Shown here: piece by piece, positions 22,327 to 28,735 of the stretch
How positions within the stretch are numbered: the first letter of the stretch is position 1
Layout: every line of letters begins with the position of its first letter
DNA from: JBDSKH01 sp035495435
GTDB lineage: Bacteria > Actinomycetota > Actinomycetes > Actinomycetales > Microbacteriaceae
Length of the DNA: 32,675 nucleotides
Direction of reading: 5' to 3'
Assembly: GCA_035495435.1 (NCBI GenBank)
Contig: DATJFV010000092.1
Span: forward strand, 1 to 32,675
Notes under the pieces: generated by a model
The model's database searches: none
Seen by the model: the letters and a program-made list of their open reading frames with translations, nothing else
Told to the model about the DNA's origin: nothing
Program-made: the position numbers and the translations under genes

Positions 22327-23324
22327 CCACGACCGCCCTGCCCGGAACAGAGGTCCGCGCCTTCGCCGCGGCCGTCCGCACCGCCCTCAGCGACCTGCCG
22401 CCCGACGAGCTCGACGAACTCACCGATGGTCTCGAGGCCGACCTCTCGGAACGCGCCGCCGAGAGCGGCGTCGACCTCGGCGACCCGGCCGCCTACGCGG
22501 AGGAGCTGCGCGCCGCCGCCGGTTACCCGCCGAGGTCGGCGACGTCGCTCGTGGGCGGCGTGCTCCCCGATCTGCGGAGCCTGCCGCGCGAGCTGCTGCA
22601 CCGCTGGCGCGCGTTCGTCGCCGACAGCGCGCCCGCCGCATCCGTCATTGCGTTCCTTATAGCGCTGCGCCCCCTCTGGTGGGTGCTGCGCGCACTCGTC
22701 ATCTGGGTGATCGTGGTGACGCTGCTCGGGGCCGGCACCAACTTCTGGCCCCTTGCCGTCGTGCTCGTCGTGCTCAGCGTGCAACTGGGCAGGGGGCGGA
22801 TGCTGGGGCGGCCCTGGGTGCGCTGGGCTCTGCGCGTGGTCTCCGCGGTTGCGATCATCGCCACCCCGTTCGTCGGCGGGTGGCTGGTCACCACGTGGAA
22901 CACCGCCACCTGGCAGGCGGCGTACTACGAGGAGTCGCAGGGCTACGGGCCGGGACCGGGGCTGAGCCGCAACGGCACCACGATCACGAACATCTACGCC
23001 TACGACGCGTCCGGCGCCCCGATCGATCAGGTGCAGCTCTTCGACCAGGACGGCAACCCGCTGAACCTCACCGACGACACCGGCGCACCCTGGTACGACG
23101 CCCCCGACGGGTCGATGCTCGTGCCGAGCGGCGAGGTGCCGGGGCGTGCGGGCTGGAACGTGTTCCCGCTCGAGCATGTCAACGACTGGTCCGATTTCGA
23201 GGACGACGGGCGCATCGACGACTCGGAGGTCAGCCCGGCGACGTTCCCCGAGGCGAGTGTGAAGCCGCTGGCCGGGTATGAGGCCCCCGCTGCCGCCGGG
23301 ACCGACCCGGGCGCGGGGGAGTAG
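22323..23324 (+). CDS. HAAS-like membrane protein, PadR partner
   Basis: 333 residues. Residues 1-70 form the helical HAAS-type domain (VRTALSDLPPDELDELTDGLEADLSERA, then GDPAAYAEELRAAAGYPP) found in proteins encoded beside PadR regulators. Three or four transmembrane helices follow (about 105-195, including LWWVLRALVIWVIVVTLLGAG and VSAVAIIATPFVGGWLV). The extracytoplasmic C-terminus of about 130 residues is rich in Asp, Gly and Asn (DQDGNPLNLTDDTGAPWYDAPDGS). Function is unknown; a role in cell-envelope adaptation is a guess from the family. ATG overlaps the padR stop. Confidence 0.8.
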   Translation: MTTTALPGTEVRAFAAAVRTALSDLPPDELDELTDGLEADLSERAAESGVDLGDPAAYAEELRAAAGYPPRSATSLVGGVLPDLRSLPRELLHRWRAFVADSAPAASVIAFLIALRPLWWVLRALVIWVIVVTLLGAGTNFWPLAVVLVVLSVQLGRGRMLGRPWVRWALRVVSAVAIIATPFVGGWLVTTWNTATWQAAYYEESQGYGPGPGLSRNGTTITNIYAYDASGAPIDQVQLFDQDGNPLNLTDDTGAPWYDAPDGSMLVPSGEVPGRAGWNVFPLEHVNDWSDFEDDGRIDDSEVSPATFPEASVKPLAGYEAPAAAGTDPGAGE

Positions 23325-23328
23325 GTTT

Positions 23329-23360
23329 CGATACGCGCCCTGCGGGCGCTACTCAACCGG
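23329..23360 (+). repeat. 32-bp intergenic repeat, unit 1
   Basis: Begins CGATACGC, contains the hairpin CGCCC-TGC-GGGCG, and ends GCTACTCAACCGG. It is directly followed by a near-identical unit. The same framework (CGATACGC, stem-loop, GCTACTC) appears inverted and diverged inside leuC at 30133-30176. Confidence 0.85.
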
Positions 23361-23392
23361 CGATACGCGCCCTGCGGGCGCTCCTCAACCGG
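23361..23392 (+). repeat. 32-bp intergenic repeat, unit 2
   Basis: Differs from unit 1 at one position (CTCCTC instead of CTACTC). Its last bases supply the stop codon (TGA on the minus strand, 23387-23385) of the SRAP gene. Confidence 0.85.
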
Positions 23393-24137
23393 CGGCGGGA
23401 GCGGCGGCGGGGTCGATCAGTGTGGCATCCTGCGGGTCTACCGTGCGCGAGTTGTTGACCCGCCGGTCGACCTCGTAGGTGGTGATGCTCGCCGCGACCT
23501 TGGTGGATGCGCTGTCGAGCATCGCCAGCAGCTCGTCGCGGCGCGCCTCGTCGGTCAGCTTCTCGGGGTCGAGCCAGCGGTCGAACTGATCCGGCGTGAG
23601 GAACGCGGGCATGCGCTCGTGCACCTCGCCCGACGCGTCGCGGGCCTCACGCGTGATGATCGCGGTCGAGACCTCCCACTCGTCACCGCCCGCGGCATCC
23701 GGAACCTTGCGCGCCGTCGCCAGCCCCGCCGCCGCGAGCATCGGCGTCTGCCCGTGCAAGAAGTACGGGATCTTGACCGGCTTCGCGCCGGTCGTGGCTC
23801 GCTCGGTCCATTCGTAGTACCCCCGCATCGGCACGATGCACCGGCTTGAGGACAGCGCCCCCTTCCACATGCCGCTCGTCGCGACGGTCTCGATGCGGGC
23901 GTTGAACTGCGGCCGTTTGCTCTCTTTCACGAACGCCGGATGGAAGTCCCAGACCGCCGGCTCGACGGTGCGGCTGACCTCACCCGTCGACGAGTGGCGC
24001 CGCTCGCGGATGATGGGGATCACATCCGTCGGGGCGATCGAGAACGACGGCACCCAATCACGGAAGTCGTTGCCATCGAGCACGAACTGCTCGATCAGGT
24101 CGTTCGTCTTCTCGTCCATCGCGAAGCGTCCGCACAT
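23385..24137 (-). CDS. SRAP-domain protein (HMCES/YedK family)
   Basis: 250 residues. SRAP proteins form a covalent thiazolidine crosslink with abasic sites in single-stranded DNA through Cys2, protecting them from strand breaks. All key residues are visible: MCGRF with Cys2, Asn79 in QFNARIET, Glu109 in RGYYEW and His173 in GEVHERMPAFL. ATG 24137 is chosen because Cys must be residue 2 after Met removal; the frame is open further upstream. The stop codon lies inside a copy of the 32-bp repeat, which suggests that repeat insertion reset the C-terminus (ending ...PAAAPAAG). Confidence 0.95.
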   Translation of the reverse strand: MCGRFAMDEKTNDLIEQFVLDGNDFRDWVPSFSIAPTDVIPIIRERRHSSTGEVSRTVEPAVWDFHPAFVKESKRPQFNARIETVATSGMWKGALSSSRCIVPMRGYYEWTERATTGAKPVKIPYFLHGQTPMLAAAGLATARKVPDAAGGDEWEVSTAIITREARDASGEVHERMPAFLTPDQFDRWLDPEKLTDEARRDELLAMLDSASTKVAASITTYEVDRRVNNSRTVDPQDATLIDPAAAPAAG

Positions 24138-24247
24138 GGCCTCAGCCTGCCGGGTACCACCCACATTGCGCTGCCCCGACACCGCCGCGCCCCCTGTTCT
24201 GGGAAGTTCCCGCCCCTCGCCGCGCCCCGTAACGTCGCCCTCACGAC

Positions 24248-24291
24248 CCGCTCGAACACCCCGGACCGACCATCCGGACCACGTCGAGCGG
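24248..24291 (+). other. two-stem RNA-like structure
   Basis: The outer 8-bp stem CCGCTCGA (24248-24255) / TCGAGCGG (24284-24291) encloses an internal loop and a 5-bp hairpin CCGGA (24261-24265) / TCCGG (24273-24277). Both stems are perfect. It precedes the small ORF at 24324. Confidence 0.4.
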
Positions 24292-24323
24292 CCTCGGATC
24301 AGGCGAACACCTCGGGGGAGAAC

Positions 24324-24362
24324 ATGTCGGCGACCGCATCACGCGAGCGCCCCGGCGGCTAA
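24324..24362 (+). CDS. possible 12-codon ORF
   Basis: ATG 24324 to TAA 24362, encoding MSATASRERPGG. GGGGGAG ends 3 bases before the ATG, a strong though close ribosome-binding site. A 14-bp hairpin begins 6 bases after the stop. No family is recognised. It could be a leader peptide, a micro-gene or chance. Confidence 0.25.
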   Translation: MSATASRERPGG

Positions 24363-24368
24363 CAGGCT

Positions 24369-24410
24369 CCGCCGGACACGCGCTGGCCCAACTCGACGCG
24401 TGTCCGGCGG
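24369..24410. terminator. 14-bp perfect hairpin
   Basis: CCGCCGGACACGCG (24369-24382) and CGCGTGTCCGGCGG (24397-24410) are perfectly complementary around a 14-base loop. It has no T-run, as is common for actinobacterial terminators. It would separate any transcript of the small ORF from terC. Confidence 0.55.
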
Positions 24411-24457
24411 CTCACCCCGCCTGTGAGGAACCTGATCGCGGGCTGGTTCGCGCCCGA

Positions 24458-24463
24458 TATGCT
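24458..24463 (+). promoter_or_regulatory. -10 box (TATGCT) of the terC transcript
   Basis: TATGCT ends 7 bases before the first base of the riboswitch P1 stem at 24471. That is where transcription would begin if the aptamer starts the RNA. No clear -35 hexamer is seen. Confidence 0.45.
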
Positions 24464-24470
24464 GAGCGCG

Positions 24471-24570
24471 CGAAGGGGAGTATCCCGCCTCGTCGCGATC
24501 GTCATCACGGGCCTCGGCCCCGGTCGCGCGGTGCCCCGCCATCAGGCGTGCGGCACGGGAGAGACTTTCG
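24471..24570 (+). ncRNA. yybP-ykoY-like manganese riboswitch
   Basis: The P1 stem is CGAAGG (24471-24476) with CTTTCG (24565-24570). The conserved GGGGAGTA follows at 24475-24482, then CGTCATCACGG near 24500, a CCCCGGTC segment, and the closing GAGAC before CTTT. These match the landmarks of the yybP-ykoY class in order. The class senses Mn2+ and is often found upstream of terC/alx, mntP and similar exporters. It sits directly in front of terC here. Confidence 0.8.
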
Positions 24571-24597
24571 GAATTTGGCATTCCCCAGATCCGAAAG
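24565..24597 (+). promoter_or_regulatory. riboswitch expression platform sequestering the terC RBS
   Basis: CTTTCGGA (24565-24572) can pair perfectly with TCCGAAAG (24590-24597). The first strand also forms the 3' side of P1, and the second overlaps the ribosome-binding site GAAAGG (24593-24598). Mn2+-stabilised P1 would therefore free the site and switch translation on. Confidence 0.65.
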
Positions 24598-24607
24598 GCC
24601 CTCACCC

Positions 24608-25609
24608 ATGCTCGAGATCCCGCTCTGGTTCGAGATCAGCACCTACGTCGCGCTGCTGCTCATCCTGGCGTTCGACATCTTCCTGGCGTTCCGCCGCCCG
24701 CACGTGCCGTCCACGCGGGAGTCGGCTCTCTGGGTGGGCCTGTACGTCGTGCTCGCCCTCATCTTCGCGGGGCTCATGCTGGCGCTCGGCGATGCCGAGC
24801 ACGCCGGGCAGTTCGTCGCCGGATGGCTGACTGAGTACAGCCTGTCGATCGACAACCTGTTCGTGTTCCTGCTGATCATGGCCCGGTTCTCGGTGCCGCG
24901 GCGCTACCAGCAGGAGATTCTGATGGTGGGCATCCTGCTCGCGCTGCTGTTCCGTGGCATCTTCATCCTGCTGGGCGCCGCGCTCATCTCGAACTTCAGC
25001 TGGATCTTCTACATCTTCGGCCTGTTCCTGCTCTACACGGCCGCGAACCAGGCCTTCACCGGCCACGGCGACGAGAAGGAGAACGAGAACCGCCTCATCG
25101 CCTTCCTGCGTCGTCGCATCGCGATCACCGACACCTACGAGGGTGCGAAACTGCGCACCACCATCGACGGCCGCCGGGTCTTCACCCCGGTGCTCATCGT
25201 GTTCATCGCACTCGGCACCACCGACCTGGTGTTCGCGCTCGACTCGATTCCCGCGATCTTCGGCATCACGACCGAGCCGTTCCTGGTCTTCACCGCCAAC
25301 GTGTTCGCGCTGATGGGCCTGCGCCAGCTGTACTTCCTGCTGGGTGACCTGGTCGAGAAGCTGGTCTACCTCAAGTACGGCATCGCGTTCATCCTGGCTT
25401 TCATCGGCGTGAAGCTGTTCTTCCACGCCCTGCACGAGAACGAGGTGCCGTTCATCAACGGCGGCCAGCACGTCGAGTGGGCCCCCGACATCCCGACCAT
25501 GCTTTCTCTCGGCGTGATCGTGGGCTCGATGGCGGTCGCGGTGATCGCCAGCGTCGTGAAGCTGCGGCTGGATGCGGCGCGGGCCCGCGCGGGCGGCTCA
25601 GCCGAGTAG
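24608..25609 (+). CDS. TerC/Alx-family manganese exporter
   Basis: 333 residues with about nine transmembrane helices. The two acidic family motifs are EYSLSIDNLFVFLLIMARF (about 75-93) and the LDSIPAIFGIT segment near 214-224, which carry the aspartates thought to coordinate the metal. TerC/Alx proteins export Mn2+, helping cells survive excess, and some assist metalation of secreted enzymes. The Mn2+-type riboswitch upstream supports this role directly. ATG 24608 follows GAAAGG by 9 bases and matches the family N-terminus. The last 12 bases overlap the convergent regulator gene. Confidence 0.93.
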   Translation: MLEIPLWFEISTYVALLLILAFDIFLAFRRPHVPSTRESALWVGLYVVLALIFAGLMLALGDAEHAGQFVAGWLTEYSLSIDNLFVFLLIMARFSVPRRYQQEILMVGILLALLFRGIFILLGAALISNFSWIFYIFGLFLLYTAANQAFTGHGDEKENENRLIAFLRRRIAITDTYEGAKLRTTIDGRRVFTPVLIVFIALGTTDLVFALDSIPAIFGITTEPFLVFTANVFALMGLRQLYFLLGDLVEKLVYLKYGIAFILAFIGVKLFFHALHENEVPFINGGQHVEWAPDIPTMLSLGVIVGSMAVAVIASVVKLRLDAARARAGGSAE

Positions 25610-26935
25610 GCCGAGGCTCCGTCCGCGCTGCACGGCGCTGTCGCGGGAGTCGACCCCGAGCTTGCGGTAGATGCTGCGCGCCTGCGCCTTCACGGTGTTC
25701 GGCGACACCGACAGCAGCCAGGCGACGCGCTGCAGCGGCTCTCCGGCGGCGAGATGCTGCAGCACGATCCGTTCACGCGCACTCAGCAGCGGCTGGGCGG
25801 CGCGGGTCTCGGTGGGCAGCATCCCGATGATGTCGAGCACGACCGCATGCGACGACTCGGGCAGGTCGGCCGCCGCGGCGCGGGTCAGCAGCAGGCTCAG
25901 CAGCGGCACCGGCAGGCCGGCGAGATGGCGGCGAAGGCCGGTGACGGATGCCAGCGACAGCGCTCGCTGGAACGTCACGTCGGCGGTCGCCAGATCGCGC
26001 ACCCCGGCGAGCGCCGCCGCACGGACGGTCAGGGCGTAGGCGAGGGTGCGCGCTGCGTGCGGCCGGCCGGGTCGCACGCAGTCCTCGACCAGGTCGATCG
26101 CGCGGGCGTAATCCCCGGTCTCGAGCAGCACGCGCGCCTCCCACGACGCCGGGCACACCGCGTGCTCGGGGTCGGCCTCGACGGTGTGCAGCAGGCCGAG
26201 CGCTGCGGCGAACTCGTGCCGCGCCGTGAGCACCTCCAGCTGCCCGACGGTGGCGAGGAACTGGGTGAGCGGGGGATGGGCCGCCGTCCCCGGGTCGCCC
26301 AGCCGCCAGAGCCGGGCGAGAGCTTCGTCGTCGTCGCCCTGGGCGTGCAGCGCATACGCCTCGACGCACCAGGCGAGCGCCTCGTAGGCGGTTCCGGCCG
26401 ACTCACGGCCGATCTCGGCCGCGCGTGCCGCGGCATCTTGCACCCGCCCCGCCTCGAGTTCGATGAGGACGGAGGCGAGGCCGGCGGCGGCGCTGGTGCC
26501 GGCGGCAGAGACCAGCTCGCGAGCCGGCTCGAGGCGCCCGACGAGGAAGGCGGCGAACGCCAGGGCACCGCGGGCCTCCGATCGAGCCCCCGCGAGCAGG
26601 TCGTCGTCGGCGCCCTCCAGGCCGTGCGTGAGCGACTCGCTCGCGGCGGGAAGGTCTCCCCGCAGGAAGGCGATCATGCCCCGTTCGAGACGCACCGCGG
26701 AATCCGCTCGCATTCGTTCGGCGATCGCCAGGCCCGCGACCGGCACCTCGTCGAGCACGGCTGCCGCCTCGCCGAGTCGACCGAGCGAGCGCAGGGCGCG
26801 TGACCTCGTGAGCACCGCGAGAGCAGTCGGCTCGGCTCCCGAGGTGTCGCGGGCGTCCAGATAATCCAGGACGCGACGGGCCGGCACCCCGGCGCGGGTC
26901 GCCAGCTCGAGCAGCTCGTCGTTCTCGGCAGCCAT
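25598..26935 (-). CDS. LuxR-family regulator with TPR-like helical domain
   Basis: 445 residues. The C-terminal HTH (about 382-441: LLSARERIVLQHLAAGEPLQRVAWLLSVSPNTVKAQARSIYRKLGV) is the LuxR/GerE type. The preceding 370 residues are Ala/Leu-rich paired helices resembling TPR repeats. No Walker A site is present, so it is like the C-terminal half of LAL/MalT regulators without the ATPase. Signal and targets are unknown. ATG 26935 lies 7 bases after a TAGCCT box, which decides against the longer open frame to 27106. It overlaps terC at its 3' end. Confidence 0.85.
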   Translation of the reverse strand: MAAENDELLELATRAGVPARRVLDYLDARDTSGAEPTALAVLTRSRALRSLGRLGEAAAVLDEVPVAGLAIAERMRADSAVRLERGMIAFLRGDLPAASESLTHGLEGADDDLLAGARSEARGALAFAAFLVGRLEPARELVSAAGTSAAAGLASVLIELEAGRVQDAAARAAEIGRESAGTAYEALAWCVEAYALHAQGDDDEALARLWRLGDPGTAAHPPLTQFLATVGQLEVLTARHEFAAALGLLHTVEADPEHAVCPASWEARVLLETGDYARAIDLVEDCVRPGRPHAARTLAYALTVRAAALAGVRDLATADVTFQRALSLASVTGLRRHLAGLPVPLLSLLLTRAAAADLPESSHAVVLDIIGMLPTETRAAQPLLSARERIVLQHLAAGEPLQRVAWLLSVSPNTVKAQARSIYRKLGVDSRDSAVQRGRSLGLLG

Positions 26936-26942
26936 GTGCGTC

Positions 26943-26948
26943 AGGCTA
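26943..26948 (-). promoter_or_regulatory. -10 box (TAGCCT) of the LuxR/TPR regulator
   Basis: On the minus strand, 7 bases before ATG 26935. It starts 2 bases before the stop of the upstream lipoprotein gene. Confidence 0.45.
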
Positions 26949-26949
26949 C

Positions 26950-28518
26950 TCAGCAGGAGTCGGTGGCGACGAGGTCGATGACCTCGTGCGCCGGGTTCGT
27001 GATCGTGCCCGCCGGGGTCTGACCGGTCGCCGTTCCGTCGATGACCATCGTCCCGCTCTTCTTGTCCTGCGACAGGGTGACGCTGTAGGTGCCCTTCCCC
27101 GTCCACGAGCTCCCGCCCACCGAGCCGCTCAGCGTGTAGGTGCCGCCGTTCTCGTTCGTGGGCACGTGATGGGAGGTGAGGCCGCCGCCCGCCACATCGA
27201 ACGGCTGGGTGAGGTCGCAGATCACGCCCGACATCGCCAGGTTGGTGACCGGGACGATCGTGTAGGCCTGATGCTTCTTGGTGTCGAGCGTGGCGTCGGT
27301 CTTGCCGACCCCGCGCTTCGACCGGGACTCGAGATGGACCGTGCCCGACTCGTCCTTCTTCGACGGCGCGGTGAAGGTGAAGTGCGCCGCCGCGGGCACA
27401 TTCTGGCCCTCCGGGCTGACGGATGTCGACCCGGACGTGAGCGTGGCCGTCACCGTTCCGCCCGCCGGCTGGCCGTCGCTCTTGGCCACCGGGGTCGCGG
27501 TGATGTCGACCTTCTCATCGGTGTCGAGCCCGGACGGGCCGTCCGAGTACGCAACGGTGAGGTCGATGCAGCGACCCGACTCCCAGCCCTTCTGCGCGGC
27601 TTTCTCGAGCGAATTCGCCATCCACGCTGCAAAAAACGCCCCGGTCTTCATCGCGTCGTCCAGGAAGTCGTCCGTGGCGCCACCTATCGAGTTGTGCACC
27701 TTCACCGCGCCGTTGCGGTCGACGGACAGATCCACCTGCCGCGTGCCGCCGGACGCCGCCGAGTCGGCGTAGCCGACGTCGTAGCTGTACTCGGAGGAGG
27801 CCTGGTTCGCATCATCATCCACGACGATGTCGTCCTGCACCTGGATCTGTTGTGCGGCGCCGCGCCCGCCGGCCGCTTCGACGATGAGCGAGTAGGTGCC
27901 TTCGGCGTGCACCTTGCCCTGCGGGTCGGGGCACGGGGTGACCTGGCTCTCGGTGTGGATCGTCACCTCCACCCCTTTGTAGGTGGTGTGGATGTCGAGC
28001 GACGTCGAGACCGTTCCGTTCTGGGAGGAGACGTTCGCGTTCCCGTCATCGCCGACGGCTTCGCTGCCGGACTGATCGCTGCCGTCGGTGTTCTCCATCG
28101 CGGCGTCATCCAGCAGTGCGCCGCCGATCATCTGGCCGAACATCCCGCCGCCCAGCGCCTCGTCGACGTTGTCGGCGGCGGACTGTCCGGTGGTGAACGC
28201 CGCCGGCACCAGGGTGAGGGGTTGTCGCAGGGTGGCCACCGTACCGGTCAGGCCCTGCTGCATCGCCGCGAACGACTGGTCAGCGGCATCCGCCCCGCCG
28301 AGGGCATCCTCGATGCCGGTCAGCCGCCAGAGTTCGCGTTCCGCCCGGGCGTCGTGGGTCGCGATCGCCGCCAGCTGGTCGTCGGCGGACAGCGCGCGGA
28401 ACGCGGCGACCACCGCATCCAGACCCGCGCCCGTTTGCGGATCGAGTTTCGGTTCAGCGGGAACGCACCCGGCCAAGAGGACCACGGTGGCGAGGGCGAG
28501 GGGCAGGGCACGGCGCAC
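26950..28518 (-). CDS. large secreted lipoprotein, function unknown
   Basis: 522 residues. The signal peptide VRRALPLALATVVLLAGC has a lipobox (LLAGC, Cys18). A helical region follows to about 110, then a long beta-rich part with repeated Thr/Ser/Val strands and a Cys pair (TPCPDPQGK, GRCIDLTV). It includes an Ig-like stretch (GTVTATLTSGSTSVSPEGQNVPAAAHFTFTAPS) and a C-terminal domain ending in DSC. The architecture recalls actinobacterial surface lipoproteins, but no family is identified. The start is GTG 28518, 7 bases after a TAGCGT box; GTG 28527 is in the same frame. The open frame continues to 28812 but has no leader support. Confidence 0.78.
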   Translation of the reverse strand: MRRALPLALATVVLLAGCVPAEPKLDPQTGAGLDAVVAAFRALSADDQLAAIATHDARAERELWRLTGIEDALGGADAADQSFAAMQQGLTGTVATLRQPLTLVPAAFTTGQSAADNVDEALGGGMFGQMIGGALLDDAAMENTDGSDQSGSEAVGDDGNANVSSQNGTVSTSLDIHTTYKGVEVTIHTESQVTPCPDPQGKVHAEGTYSLIVEAAGGRGAAQQIQVQDDIVVDDDANQASSEYSYDVGYADSAASGGTRQVDLSVDRNGAVKVHNSIGGATDDFLDDAMKTGAFFAAWMANSLEKAAQKGWESGRCIDLTVAYSDGPSGLDTDEKVDITATPVAKSDGQPAGGTVTATLTSGSTSVSPEGQNVPAAAHFTFTAPSKKDESGTVHLESRSKRGVGKTDATLDTKKHQAYTIVPVTNLAMSGVICDLTQPFDVAGGGLTSHHVPTNENGGTYTLSGSVGGSSWTGKGTYSVTLSQDKKSGTMVIDGTATGQTPAGTITNPAHEVIDLVATDSC

Positions 28519-28525
28519 AGTTCGC

Positions 28526-28531
28526 ACGCTA
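28526..28531 (-). promoter_or_regulatory. -10 box (TAGCGT) of the large lipoprotein gene
   Basis: On the minus strand, 7 bases before GTG 28518. It overlaps the alternative GTG at 28527, which makes that start unlikely. Confidence 0.5.
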
Positions 28532-28614
28532 TTGAGGGGCCCGGGCTGCGGCCACCCGAATCCGGGGTTAATCGCGGGTGATGCACCGGGCCGCACCGGA
28601 TGCCCGTGCGGTGT

Positions 28615-28620
28615 TACCGT
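28615..28620 (+). promoter_or_regulatory. -10 box (TACCGT) of the leuCD leader
   Basis: TACCGT is 6 bases before ATG 28627 of the leader peptide, so the attenuator transcript itself looks leaderless. Confidence 0.5.
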
Positions 28621-28626
28621 AATCCC

Positions 28627-28671
28627 ATGCTTCCGCGGCACCTCCTCCTTCCTCGCCGCGACGAGGCCTAG
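28627..28671 (+). CDS. leucine-rich leader peptide of the leuCD operon
   Basis: ATG 28627 to TAG 28671 encodes MLPRHLLLPRRDEA, with Leu at positions 2, 6, 7 and 8. Three consecutive Leu codons (28642-28650) stand 5 bases before the 5' arm of a perfect 11-bp hairpin. This is the layout of ribosome-mediated leucine attenuation, known for actinobacterial leu and ilv operons. leuC begins 64 bases after the stop. Confidence 0.65.
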   Translation: MLPRHLLLPRRDEA

Positions 28672-28692
28672 CCCCGGCCTTCCTCGTCGCGG
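28656..28692 (+). terminator. attenuator hairpin upstream of leuC
   Basis: CCGCGACGAGG (28656-28666) pairs perfectly with CCTCGTCGCGG (28682-28692) around 15 bases. An alternative hairpin, GAGGCC (28663-28668) with GGCCTT (28676-28681), uses the same 5' arm. The first arm lies within the leader-peptide coding sequence. There is no T-run, so it could act on transcription or on ribosome access. Confidence 0.6.
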
Positions 28693-28735
28693 AGTCCGTC
28701 GTGGCCGAATCCGACGCGAACTGAAGGAACACGCA

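Larger units (their letters stand above)
24138..24470. other. intergenic region between SRAP and the terC leader
   Basis: No convincing protein gene longer than a dozen codons. On the plus strand it carries a two-stem structured segment, a possible 12-codon ORF with a strong ribosome-binding site, a 14-bp hairpin, and then the terC promoter. The first part holds the divergent SRAP upstream region. GGGAAG at 24201-24206 followed by CGTAAC at 24228-24233 loosely resembles an ECF sigma promoter, but the spacing is too long to accept. Confidence 0.5.

Noticed and set aside
23329..23392. CRISPR-like repeats
   Set aside because: Only two abutting 32-bp units with no spacers and no cas genes; they belong to a dispersed hairpin repeat.
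24201..24236. ECF sigma promoter (GGGAAG ... CGTAAC)
   Set aside because: The spacing of about 21 bases exceeds the usual 16-19, and no matching gene follows closely.
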